This document shows positions 31,443 through 43,600 of a stretch of 64,000 nt of DNA, piece after piece. Origin of the DNA: Haemaphysalis longicornis (lineage: Eukaryota > Arthropoda > Arachnida > Ixodida > Ixodidae); the NCBI GenBank assembly GCA_013339765.2, contig JABSTR010000975.1:96001-160000 (forward strand), read 5' to 3'. Position 1 is the stretch's first letter. The number at the start of each line of letters is the position of its first letter. The notes under the pieces were generated by a model. It saw only the letters and a list, made by a program, of their open reading frames with translations, made no database searches and was not told the origin of the DNA. The position numbers were made by a program, and so were the translations under genes.

Positions 31443-31795
31443 AATATGTATTGGGTGTATTTAAGTATTAGCATGCAACAAATTTATAGTTCGGCACTTT
31501 GGTGCGTTTCCCAGTGGATATGTCACTGGAAAAAGAAAAATGTATTGCTTTGAAATTTATTTCTGTTTATTAAGAGGTAGAAGGAATAGAAGTATCGTGT
31601 GAAATACGCACATGCAGCCCTACAGGTTAGATATAAGCGCAGTTCGAACAGTAGCTATTGGTCTGTGTTTCAGGTATCGGGAAGAGAAGTTTTACATGGT
31701 CTAGCCTGCTACTTCAGTCCTAGCTGAGTGTCTTAAGTGCTTGCAGGAAAGAGCACACCGGACAAACTATGAATGGAACAGTTGCTTGAGCGAAC

Positions 31796-31972
31796 TACCA
31801 TATTTATTCGATTATAAAGCGGTCATGATTATAAGGCGAAAGTGCAGTTTGGAGAGTAAAAAAAATTGCCCTATATTTATACTGAGCTTCGAATATAAGG
31901 CAGGGTATGACTTTGAGACTACGAATTTTGGAAAAAAAAACCTCACCTTACATTTGAATAAATACAGTACGT
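31796..31972. mobile_element. Class-B MITE, TTATAAGGCG family, copy 1
   Basis: TACCATATTTATTCGATTAT opens it and the inverted partner AATAAATACAGTA closes it. ATTATAAGGCG and CGAATATAAGGC words repeat inside. Related to 48541-48711. Confidence 0.78.
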
Positions 31973-32532
31973 AGAATACCACTCATTTGAAACATATCTG
32001 CTAGCAGCGTCATTTAAATGCGCATTGTTCCTTAACTGATCAGAGTGCACTAAATAGGAATTACGGTGCAGTGAGAATCGTGCGCACTTTTTCATCGCAG
32101 TAGCCCCGAGACACTGGAGATCGTGAGACGCGTTTGAGGAATGTGTGTCTGTTGTGGAGTGAACATTTCAATCGTGGCAGCTTATTTAATAAGCCGCTTT
32201 GTTGCAAAACATTATCCAGAACAATTTGGGGTTCACAAAGGCCGTCTATTAGAGACATCCGTGCGGAATAAGCTCGATCAGAGCGTTTGCAAGCTGTTCA
32301 CCGAAACGGACGCTCACACAGCTCTTCCCTGAAGTGCAGTCGGGCATTTCAATACTACTCTTGGGCTTCAGGCATTTGACTGCAGACTAAATAATAAAAA
32401 AATGTGTTTGTTTGATCACTCCTGCATCAACTGAGCTGCTGGGTAGGGCATTCTTATAAGCTCTGCTCGGTTTACCCACAAGCACTGGAAACACAAAATT
32501 TTGGGTCATTAACTTGGGCAACGCATCTAAGT

Positions 32533-32959
32533 TACCGTGTTTTCGCACATATAACCCGCCCCTGCATATAATTCGCACCCTTACCTTCAGCCCGCCGGGA
32601 AAAAAAAAAAAAAAAAAAATCGTGTATTACTTGCACATTTGATACAGGAAAGGCTGCACCAAAGCTACTGCTCAAGCAACACATCACCTACTGCGTAGAC
32701 AGAAAAAGCGTGTATTTAGCAAGTACAATCACTGACTGCAACGTGAAATTCACAAATCACCCAGTGTCACTGCTCTCGCTAGAGCTATCACTTGAGCCGC
32801 AGTCCTCACTGTTGTATACACAAGGTCATCTCTTCACGGCACAACGCGCCTTGCCGTGAAGCGCCACTAAAGGAAAAACCCCGCGTATCATCCGCACCCC
32901 TACTTTGCCACACAAATTTCCGCATTCTTGGCGCGGGTTATACATTTGAAAATACGGTA
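32533..32959. mobile_element. Class-B MITE, TATAACCCGC family, copy 2
   Basis: TACCGTGTTTTCGCACATAT at the left and GAAAATACGGTA at the right form inverted ends. Relative to 50337-50790 it is inverted: the GGGCGGGTTAT-type end and the AGCTACTGCTCAAGCAACAC block appear in the opposite order. Confidence 0.78.
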
Positions 32960-33344
32960 ATATGCTGTGCAAAATATGCACAACATTCCCCCTAAACTTG
33001 CACAGAAGTGCAACACTGCACGTCCCTATTGTTCCCCAGTTCACTGTTCAAAACGTGCAAAATAAAAGTCTACAAACAGCACAATAGTAGGACGTATCTA
33101 ACTGTACAACACGTGTAATCTCACACCATCAGCCAAACATGCGGCTGCCTACAGAAAGACTAGCTCATTGGCATATCACGTCAACATTTGCAGCTCTGAA
33201 GGTCGTGTGTGTATATTATATGCATGCATGTGGTGCACAGTGTCGCCCTCTTTGCAGTGATGGCTTTCTCAAACCGTAATAATGGCAGCAATTGTCCACT
33301 GGGAAAATATCTTGTCCTCTTTTCCTAGCCAATGTAAACTAGTT

Positions 33345-34195
33345 TTAATGAAATTAAGACCAGCCATAACAAGAATGTAGAGAATAAGTTGGTGTATCAA
33401 CTACCTTGTTATACCAAGTCCAACACCACAAAAAGAAAAGTGGTTTCATTGTAACAATTACTTCACTTTCATTGTAACCCGTCTTGAAAGTAGTGTGCCA
33501 AAACACACAGGCATGGCCCTCAAGTTTCAAGCCCAACTAAGATGCAAATCTATAGAGAGGACTTGCAACAGCTAGGGGTGCCGTATCAACTTCCCCGTTA
33601 AACCAGGCCGAGCTGAGAAAATGAAAAGCGGTTAAAAAATTGATTTTTTCATTATAATCATTACTTCGTTTCCGTTATATCACATCAAGGAGGTAGGGTG
33701 CTCAAAACCAACCGGCACGACAATACCCTCCACAAGTTTCAAGCCCAACTAAGCCGCAAATTAAGAGCATTTATCATGGCCAGTGGCACTATGTCAACTT
33801 CCCTTTTATACCAGGCCAAGCCCAGAAAAAGAAAAAGAATTAAAAAGTGATTGTTTCGTTATAACCGTTGCTTCGTTATAACCGTTTCTTCGTTGTCATT
33901 ATAACCCACCTTGAAAGCTGCGTGCCCCAAATCAACAGGCACAACAGTTCCTTCCACAAGTTTCAAGGCCAACTAAGCCACACATTTAGAATGGATTTGT
34001 CATGACTAGGGGCACCGTATCAACGCCAAGCCCCGAAAAAAAAAACAAGCTTCGCTATAACCGTTACTTCGTTTTCATTATAACCTGTCTTCAAAGCAGC
34101 ACGCCCTAAACCAGCAGGCACGACAGCCCCTTCCACAAGTTTCAAGATCAACTAAGCCGCAAATTTATAAAGAGGATTTTTCCTGACTAGGGAAG
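33345..34195. repeat. Tandem array, four units of about 180-225 bp
   Basis: The anchor CAAGTTTCAA.(G/C).CAACTAAG occurs at about 33521, 33733, 33957 and 34136. Each unit also carries CGTATCAAC or TATGTCAAC, a ACCAGGCC-type word, TAAC.GTTACTTCGTTTTCA and GTGCC..AAACCA.CAGGCA. The units are diverged. The array ends about 55 bp from the TMEM62 stop codon. Confidence 0.85.
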
Positions 34196-34251
34196 GGGTT
34201 GAAAAGGCGGAACTGAATGCATCGAAGAAACGAGCGAGGTGGGGGTGTCCG

Positions 34252-34608
34252 TCAGCTGGAGCCGGCTTTGCCGATGACTGGACGCGTGCTGTCGTTGGCA
34301 GCGTCCCCGCTGGCGGAGCCGCTGGCAAACCGCTCGAACTTCTCGAGGCGGTGATAAGGCAGCGTCCGCGCTCGCTGCCAGCTGATGAGCGAGACGACCG
34401 GCGTGCCGACGAGTAGGAAACCGAGCACAAGCGCGATGTAACCGTAGGCGAGGATGAAGATGGTGGCCCAAAGGCTCTGGAAGGCCAGAACGACCGCCAG
34501 CAGCAGCACGCTCACCGACGGCTTGGTGGCGCCGTCGAGTAGCGCCCGCCGTCGCCGCCACAGCGTGCAGGTCAGACAGCACACTAGTGGCAGATAACAT
34601 AACCAAAT
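34252..34608 (-). CDS. TMEM62: TMEM62 terminal exon, three membrane helices and stop
   Basis: The acceptor is CTTTTTCCAG. The exon encodes IWLCYLPLVCCLTCTLW, a basic WRRRR loop, VSVLLLAVVLAFQSLWATIF and IALVLGFLLVGTPVVSL, then a Ser/Asp-rich hydrophilic tail and TGA. The tail is about 60 residues with no clear family match. A tandem repeat array starts about 55 bp past the stop. Confidence 0.9.
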   Translation of the reverse strand: MWLCYLPLVCCLTCTLWRRRRALLDGATKPSVSVLLLAVVLAFQSLWATIFILAYGYIALVLGFLLVGTPVVSLISWQRARTLPYHRLEKFERFASGSASGDAANDSTRPVIGKAGSS

Positions 34609-37600
34609 CTGGAAAAAGTTCAAGAAAAAAGAAATTATTTCGTGAAAAAAGGGACTTGTGTACTGTGTCAAAGGTCTCGTCTACATTTTATTTTTTGGCC
34701 CACCAGGTTGGGCCAAACCCACTAGGATTAGAAATGCTTTTTAAAATGTTCAGCAATGGGTGGCTATACTTTGGTCCTCTGAAGCAGGCAAAGTGAGCCC
34801 AAATTTAGCAAATAGCAGACAACAAGTTGCTTCTCTTGTCAAAGCTCAATTCATAAAAAATGCAAAACTGCTTCAAATCAAGGTTGTTGCATTTAGGAAC
34901 AACATCCGGGCATCATAAAATGCTCACATTGTCGTCAAGCTGACGTGGATGAGGTTCGCATACCCTCATAAATGTGGATGGGGGCAGAAAGGTTTCTGGT
35001 TAAATTTGAACAAGGGCCTGGAAAAAGAGGTTTGCTTGCCTGTCCTATAGCTTTAAAGGGGCCATGCCGACAAAATGCAAGTTTATTTTATTCAAAAGAT
35101 TTAGTGTTTTAGAGTGCCCCCAGTGCTTGTCCGGCAGCACACGATGCCGTATTCACTGATAAATGAATCAATTTAGGTTAAAATTTTCATTCTCCCACCA
35201 AATCGTGTGTTCTTGTGACGTCTGCCCTGACGTCATGAGGGCGGGAACTTCCACTGCGTCATTGGGCTCTGCAGCCTTGCTTACTGTCTGTCCTCCCAGA
35301 TGTCGCTACCATAGTCAGCCTAGGACCGTTGTCCGCCGTTGCTTTGTTTTTGACCGCATTTGCTCCTGGCTTGTTTTTGTTACGGTAGAAAGTATCGTTC
35401 TGTGAACATGGGGTATGCTCGACAAACAGGGTCTCGTAAGACACGCCGCTTACGCCAATCGGCCAGTGTAACGCTACAGCTAAAACGCTATACTAAAACT
35501 CCCTATTGTCGTGTGAGACAACTTCAAAACGGCAGGCAGCTGTGCAGTTAAAAAAAGCATAGTGCGCCCAGTATCAACAGCAGCCTTCTATGTTTACGTG
35601 TGTTTTAACAACGTTTATTGTTTACCCCACCCTTCTTACTGCTGCAAAATGAATATACATTACATTTAAGTGCAAATAGATCATTTGGCAAGCTAATAAG
35701 CCCTGCCTAATTTGAATTTGCTTTTGCCAACCTCAGCCAGTCGCGCAGCTGTGTTGATACTAGGGGTGTGCGAATATCAATTTTTTAATTTCGAAGCGAA
35801 TTCGAATAATAAAAATAAAGTTCGAATCGAATCGAATATTTTTCGAATATTTTTCGAATATTTTTCGAATACGAATACTTATGGTTTTTTGTAAAATTGA
35901 AGTCTTCACCATCTAGAGACACAAAAACTGCAACTTTATTGCACAACAATTCATACAAAGTAAAATTAGAAATTACACAATACAATGGCACTCAACAGGT
36001 TAAGGTCTGCACTCACTTAAATGTTAACATGGAGAAAGGTTAACTGCTCGACATGTTCGGGGAGCAGTGACAACCTCCTGCTCGTCACGACTCCACCAGA
36101 TACCGAAAGCAGCCGCTCACTTGAGACACTAGTGGCTGGCATGCCCGAGCCTGTGCACATTGCCGCGCGCTGATACAGTAAAATCTCGATGATACTAATC
36201 TCGCGGGACCGCGAAAAATATTCGTATCATCCGAAATTCGGATGAATTAACACAGACCAAAAAATTGAGCGCTGAAAAAAGTTTTCGTTTATTTCTTCTC
36301 TTACTTTCGCCTGAAGAAATTCGTGATTTTTTTTCTCCTTTTTTTAACCCCCGTGTCGCAAAGCAGTCCTTTCTGGAGCACGTAAACCTTCGCGCTCGTC
36401 TCCTCACTCGCTGTGCCCAAGCTCGCTACACGCCGCAACAGTCAAGCGTGAACCGCATGGTGCGTTTTTGCACGCGATTCGCTCACCTCGGCTCTGCGGG
36501 CGCTGTATTTTCACGCCCGCATCGACGATTTCGCGCCCGCGGTAGCGCCTACCTCGGTCAGAAAATGACGCACGACGCGCACGGCAGAATGGAGGAGCGT
36601 GACTACTTGCGATGAGATCAAGACAGCCGGCTTGGCTCCGCCGGAGATGGTTAGGCTTAGCGGCTTAGCACGTCGGCAAATATTTTACGGGCGCTTTCTA
36701 GCGGCGCGGATGATGTTTCATAGTACCGTTTTCGCATGCATTATCAGCTCCTTTACCGCACAAGCAACTTCGTGTCTCCCTTGAGCCGCATTTTAAAGAG
36801 TGGTTAGAAACGGTCGCTCGAGCGCCCGCGCCACTTCGCGGCTGGAGCCGACGCCATGTTGACGCCGCCGGCCGCGCAGCGCGCAGTGTGGGGGTGGTTT
36901 CCCGGCGGTGTCAGCGCGCGTTGGACGTGCGCAGAGCGTTTTCGCGAGCAGAAAACAACAGCCTGGCCGTTTCTGGAGAAAAAGTGACAAACAGGGAAGC
37001 GAGAGCCGTCGCTTGCTCGTTCGGCAGTCGGGTGCCTCGCCGGCTCGTTCGTATCTTCCGCCGGGCCGCCCAGGTCCGTTCGTAACAGCCGAAATTTTTC
37101 CCATTGCAAACAATGCAATTTCGCCGGGACTTTTCGGAAATTCGTATCATCCCGAAATTCGCACCCCCGGAATCATGTCATCGAGAGTCCACTGTAACTA
37201 CGAATAAACACCAATACAGACTGCGAAAGCACGTACCGTTCGCCGTGTATATGCTTCGCGACTTTGCTGCAGAGACACGCTCTGAATTTTTTTTTTTTTA
37301 GTTTTGGATGGTTCGAATATTTTGAACCATAAAAGTGTCGTTCGAATCGAATCGAATACCAAAAAATTCGAATCGAATATTCGAAGTTTCGAATATTCGC
37401 ACACCCCTAGTTGATACATTATGCCATAGGCTCTGTTGCGGGAAATGAGCTAGTGGGTCGCATGGCCATTCCCTTTTTCCTAATTATGTAGCCTATTTGA
37501 GTGAAATGTGCGTTAAAAGTGGTGTCAGTATGATTCTAATGAGGCAATCTTTCGAATAAACCCAGCTTTTGTTTTGTCTGCATGGCTCCTTTAAAGCCGA

Positions 37601-40600
37601 GATGAGGTTATAGATGAGTGGACCATAATCGCACTCTTGTAATTACAAAGACAGGGGAGGGGCTTTGCTTGAGCACCCATCCTCTTTTTCAATGCTAAAC
37701 TTGCAACTGGGAAGTACACAAAACCGCAACAGCTAGCTGTGCACACGGCCATTCACAAGCTGACGGATGGTGCAAGGCTAGAGAAGTGAAGGGACGTGAT
37801 GGGAGCACTCACATAGACGATGCCATAGAAGTAGGATAGCCCAGCGGGCAAATACGTCCCGTAGATGAAGACACCCCAGACAAAGCAGACGCCGATGTGG
37901 CCTTCCACCATCTCGGCCACGAACCAGGGTCCTGAAACAAAGGAAAAAGCCAAGGTACTATAAATTAGGGCAAACATATACCGTATTTACTCGCATAATG
38001 AACCCACGGGCCACTCGCGTAATGAACCCTCCCCCTCACTTTTCTTGTTGGGAATTTACTTTTTTGTCACTGAATCAAAAATGTGGCGGTAATATGTTTT
38101 TATTTTAAGCATGGTTTCTGATGCTGTAGGCGATCGCAGTAACTTGATATCGTGCTACAGTACGCGCAGAAATGCTAAAAATGCATTCCAAGACAAACAA
38201 ATCTCATCAGTAGCCGGAGACGTGAGAAAAAGTGGGTTCATTACATGAGTAAACACGGTAGAACAAACAGCATGTAGGTGTGCACACATTTGTACAAGAC
38301 ATACCATGTTTACTCGCGTAATGAACCCACTTTTTCCCCGAAAATTCGGCATGAATTTCAGGGGAGGATTCATTATGCGGAAAAAAAATTGCAACAGGTT
38401 TTTAAAAGTTCAAATTTTATAGAATAACATTGCTAAGGGAAGCGGTCAGAGCCCTACCATTTTTGTAAAAACACGTAGGTAATTATGTAATCAAACTTCT
38501 TTTTTATTCCCAACATGCTTGTGGCCCCTTACTCCCCATTTGTTCGCATTTGTTGTCGACCCACAGCGCACCTTTTTCCATGCCATAAAGGCACTCCAAA
38601 ATTTCTTTTCCCAAACCGGTTCCCACACCGGGAAACTTTATTGGGCCCATGAAACACACGGTGATTCCTGTTCACCGCCCAGAAACCTGTCGTTTTTGCC
38701 CATGGGTCAACACTGGGTCAACACTCAACACTGGGTCAACACGCACTGGGTCAACACTGAAGTGCCACCCAGCCACGCAGTTTCCATGTGCATCAATGCA
38801 TGCTACACCACCTTCAAGGGTCGAACACATGAACGGAAGAGTACGCGTCTCCGCAACGAGAACTGGTTTGGCTGCCGGATGACCTGCTGCATCGCCCGGT
38901 TCTGCGTCCATCCAGCCTGCTAGCTATTTTGCCGCGCCGCGTCAGAAACCAGATTGATCAGACACGCATGTGTCCCCTGCTTCAGTTTAAAACTGGCTGT
39001 GTAGCTGTACTGGCCCATTGTACGGTGCGCACCAGGAGCACAACAAAAGGTCAAGAACACAGGTGGACAACAAAACGCATGGAGCGTAATGGCGAAGTCG
39101 CGGAACAGCAAGAGCAGAGGAGTGCGGAGTACGTTTAGTGCTTTACTCGCACGCCGCCGGAACCAGCTGGAACAGCAAAGAGCTGGGAAGGAGTGCGGAG
39201 TACGTTATGTGCTTTTTTTCGCGCGCCGCAATGTTTTCATGGCGCAAGAAGGTTTGTTTTGCGTTCAGCTGGTGGCGCTTCGCAAGCGTGCAATTTTTAA
39301 ATTGTGAGCCACGGCTACTGTTGAGATTTCTTTTTGTTGGAATGCGTTTTGGCATTTCTGCGCATACTGTAGTGTGATATCAAGTTACTGCGATCGTCTA
39401 TGGCATCAGCAAGCATACTGAAATAAAAGCATATTCCCACTGCATTTTTTATTCAAAGTGACAAAAAAAGTAAATTCTCAAGAAGAAAAGTTGGGGGAGG
39501 GTTAATTACGCGAGTAAATACGGTATATAGGTAGCAAATATGGATATGAAATTATCTGTGAACATATATACACGTATATATTTTTACATGGCAGCAGACA
39601 AAGGACATGAACCACGCGATAGGCGAACAACATATTTACAGTATTTACAGTACAGTTAAACCTCGATGTAACGAAGTTGGTAAAATTCATAATTTACTTC
39701 GTTACATTGAAATTTCGCTACATTGAAATTCGCAGTTATAATGAAGTGCTCATCCCGTGAAGCATTTCCTGCAAAAGAAAACGTGGCGCGCATATACGAC
39801 CGGCGCACTGTTTCTGTTTCTATCGGAGCTTAATCGTCTGCGCAGGCATCAGCGTGAACCGCATGGTGCGTTTTCTCCCCGCAAAAACGCGCCCCGCAAG
39901 CCACAGGCACGCTGACGCAGCCGCGGAGACCACCCACGCGATGCAGGTAGCTCCAGCGACCGCTTCCAACCGCTCGCTGAAACGCAACTCGAGGGGCAAA
40001 CGAAAAGGGCATGCGAGGAAAAAAGACGAAAACGTGGGTGAAATTTTCACTGTAAGACGTCATATGTGCCGCTTACAAAAGCGCCCATCAAATTTACAGT
40101 ATTTTACATATTTACAGTATGACAGAGCCCACGCAGCTTTCTCTTCTTCTTTGGAGGTTGGGCAGTCCTTACTGCCAGTAAGATTCGGCTCCTTGCAGGT
40201 GCTTTATAGCGCCAAATGAGGTAATCGTAATTTTTTTCTGATACAGGGACACAGAAATCAAAGTCAAGAAAAAATCCATTGTGATCGGAACAGAACATAT
40301 TTGTATATACTATATATATCAGAGGAGCAAATGTCAGGTACGTTGAAATGTCGTCATGAGTCAATGTCGTTGCTTCAACGGGTCCCACTTTTTCATTTTA
40401 TTTTCTCTCGCTCGTTGCAAGTTTGCTTTGTTTTTAGCCTACGCATATCTCCATACACGTATCAATTTTTTTTCCTCCATGGCATGGATGACAGCAAGAT
40501 TCAGATGACGCTACTTCTTATTGCTTACCCAGCCAGGATTCAACCAGTACTGCTCCTTATCAGCCATACAACCGTATAGCCACCGGAAAGCCCAACTGTA

Positions 40601-43600
40601 TCCGCGACCACAACTCAGCCCACAACTGCCTCACTGCCAGAGTTCATGCCTCAGCCTAAAAATTGGCCGCGCAACTGTTCTTTTCGTTGCAAAATGTCGA
40701 TGAAAGACGATAGTCGAGTGGCGCCCCTGGCAAGTAAATGCATGCCTTCTCTTTCCCGCTCACCTCCCATGCTGTTCCTCTCCCGTCTTGTTCGTCCCAA
40801 GGTAAACACACTAGAGGTTTGCTTATGTAATTTAAATTTACCACGTTCCACTGCTCCAGGCCGGGTGCCTCAATTCCAGCAGTTGCTGTACGGCGGAGAC
40901 GTGCGTGAATCGTGGCATCCAACTACAACGTTTATAGAACAACGTTGCCCTGTCCCACGAGTGTCCCAAGCGAAAAGTGCAACCTATCTAGTGGAACCTT
41001 GTGCAACTTTTGTCGTTTGATTTTTTAAAATTCCGCCAGGAGCTATGGTGGCACGGGCAACAGCAGGCGACGATTTTCTGCAGTTGATGTAGTATTTCAT
41101 TGATATTGCAACAACGAAGCATCGATAAATCTTTTAATAAAGGGACATTGCAAATATCACTCATGTATTGATTTGCTGCCTTATATCTGCGTAATGTCTT
41201 GCTCTTGTACAACAACGTTGACAAGTATGAACATCGGCACCGGACGTTTAGATTTGGCAGTGGGTATATAAGACTACTGCGCAGCTCCTGTTTCACCTTG
41301 GCCGGGTGGCTGAATTGAGTCAGACAGACAGACATACAGACCAAAATTTCTGCTGCAGTGCGAAAGACGAGCAAGTGGCGCGAAGCCACTGTGAGAGCAC
41401 TACCGAACAAAGTGTAAGCTAAAGTCGGCCACAACAACGGTCAGCATTGGCTTCGTGATTGGCATACGCCCACTCAAGGATATTGACCACTCCGATTGCG
41501 CAGATGACGGCGAGGCAACAGGGTGAGCCACTGCCGCGGCATCGTCATCTGCGTGAAGCTCGTGACGTGCGAGAGACATTCGGCCGGCTGGACCATCGAT
41601 CCTTTTGCCGCTTCTCTGCTTCTCCTACTATCCGCTGTCGAGGCAATAAACCCACATTACACTGCGTTTAATTAAAGGAGCCATGAAGACAAGTACAAGT
41701 TGGGTTTATTAGCAAGACTGCTTAGTCCCGATAACAATGATACCAATATCATCGCAATCTTCGAACAAATAACGGAGATATGAAAGGAAACGTGTGAAGC
41801 AGTCGCGACCCCCTAGCCACTTTCTTGCAACTTTTCTATGACGTCACGGAACCTTGTTTGTGCGATTGGCGGCCGCCTAACTGACCTGTCGCGACGACTC
41901 AGGACTGGACGTCTGTAATGGGGCCTCTAGTTCCATTTGACCGCATCACTTGAATGCTAACGTGCAGTTAACGCACTGAAAATTATGTTTTATTGTTGGC
42001 CCGTATGACGTCATTCTTGCTCATAACACGTCACTGTGGCGCAAAATTTGAAAATTTTTAAATACTACTTGCTTTTTTTTCGTTAAAAAACATCTTTTGT
42101 GGCTGCAATGAAGCTGAGTGAGATACTGAATCCTAGTTCTTTCAAATTAAACGAAGCTGTATTTTCTCTTCATGGCTCCTTTAACTCTTTCGTTACGGCG
42201 GAAAAACGGCCGATTTTAAGTGCTTCCACAAAACGTTTTTTTTCTCTTGAGCTACTGGACACACGTAATCTTGCTATGCATGAAATTGTAGCTTATAGAT
42301 TGCTCTTCCAAACACAAAGCATCAGTTTTGTCAAAAGTACAATTACTTACAGTTTATTTGTCAAGTAATCAGAAAAAAGCCCCCAAGAAAAGTATACTAA
42401 AAACACAAATCGGCACTTTTACCGAGACTAAAAATTATTTCAGGTATTTTAAGATATACAAATTGTTCCTACGTTCCTTGGCTATGATTCAATATATAAA
42501 TCAACAGTCTACACCAAGTTTTGGATTTTTGAGGACCCGTCAACCTAGCGCAACTGACGGCTGTGCCACGCCGCGAGCGCACTCAAGGGTGAGTGAGTCT
42601 ATGTAAAATGTGCATCCAAGTACCGTACTTACCTGATTCTAACGCGCACTTTTTTCGCGGAAAAATAGGTCGAAAAAATCACATGCGCGTTAGAATCGGA
42701 TACGAAACCGAAACCGAACAGCGAAAATTTTTTCCCACCCATCACCATCGCCATGTCAAGATGGCGCTGAAGCTTTTAGCAACAATTTTTCGCACGCAGG
42801 AAGCATAGGCGCCTAGGCTTTTCCATCGGAGTTCATACAATAGTCAGATCGTTCCAACTTGCGCGCTTGATAACAGCAATGGCAGAGCAGCGGGCTCTCC
42901 GTGTTCAAAACGAGCGGTCGGCTGAAGCGTGCGCCCTCTGGAAAAGCTCGCGGGATGGGCGTGTGAGGCGTGGGCCACGATCCCATCGACCATGGTTGAA
43001 CGTTCGTTCAGAAGTGTGGCATCGCGAACGTGCTTGACGGCACCGAGGACGAGATCTTGTGGTCAGCGAGAGGCGACGAGGAGTGAGATGAGTGAGATTA
43101 CTTCGGGAAATAATCACCCGTTTCTATCGCATTTGTTTTTCTTGCTCACACAGTTCCTATGCGCGTTACAATCGGAGGTGCAATTTTTTTCGGTTTTTTG
43201 TCAGGAAAATTGGGTGCGCGTTAGAATCAGGTAATAACGGTATACTCTTTGTGACCTCGCACAAAATCCTTATCAGTTCGGTGGTAAAAAACCAGAAAAA
43301 AAAAAATCGAGCGCTCTCGACAAGCATCGCACCTGAACCCTGGCAGCGCTAATCTGACACGAGCGCAAGGTTATCTTGAAGGTGATAGCGCGATACGGCG
43401 CGGTTGCATTTGGCAAAATATCCCGCCCGTACGTTCTCGAGACCCTAAACACAAAATCAAACCGCAGTCGTCAGATAAGAAGCACGTTTTGTTTATAAAT
43501 ACAGCGCGGAGTCACAACGAAATTACCTGCCAGCGCTTGTTGAAGTTCGAGGCACCTGAACCGGAGCTTCGTCTTCCTAACTGAAATCTGAAGATCCCAC

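Larger units (their letters stand above)
35053..37594. mobile_element. piggyBac-like MITE, TTAA duplication, split by a hAT-like insertion
   Basis: TTAAAGGGGCCATGCCGACA at the left and TCTGCATGGCTCCTTTAA at the right are inverted ends on TTAA sites. Without the nested insertion it is about 885 bp and matches the element at 45669-46541 in inverse orientation, for example GTTGCTTTGTTTTTGACCG and TGTTCTTGTGACGTC. No transposase is present. Confidence 0.82.

Noticed and set aside
38704..38760. GGGTCAACACT repeats as a regulatory operator array
   Set aside because: The repeat is short and irregular and sits inside a transposon; a simple local duplication is enough.
40646..41020. A 124-codon plus-strand frame as a gene
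   Set aside because: Its composition is ordinary, there is no family resemblance, and it lies inside a TMEM62 intron among repeats.
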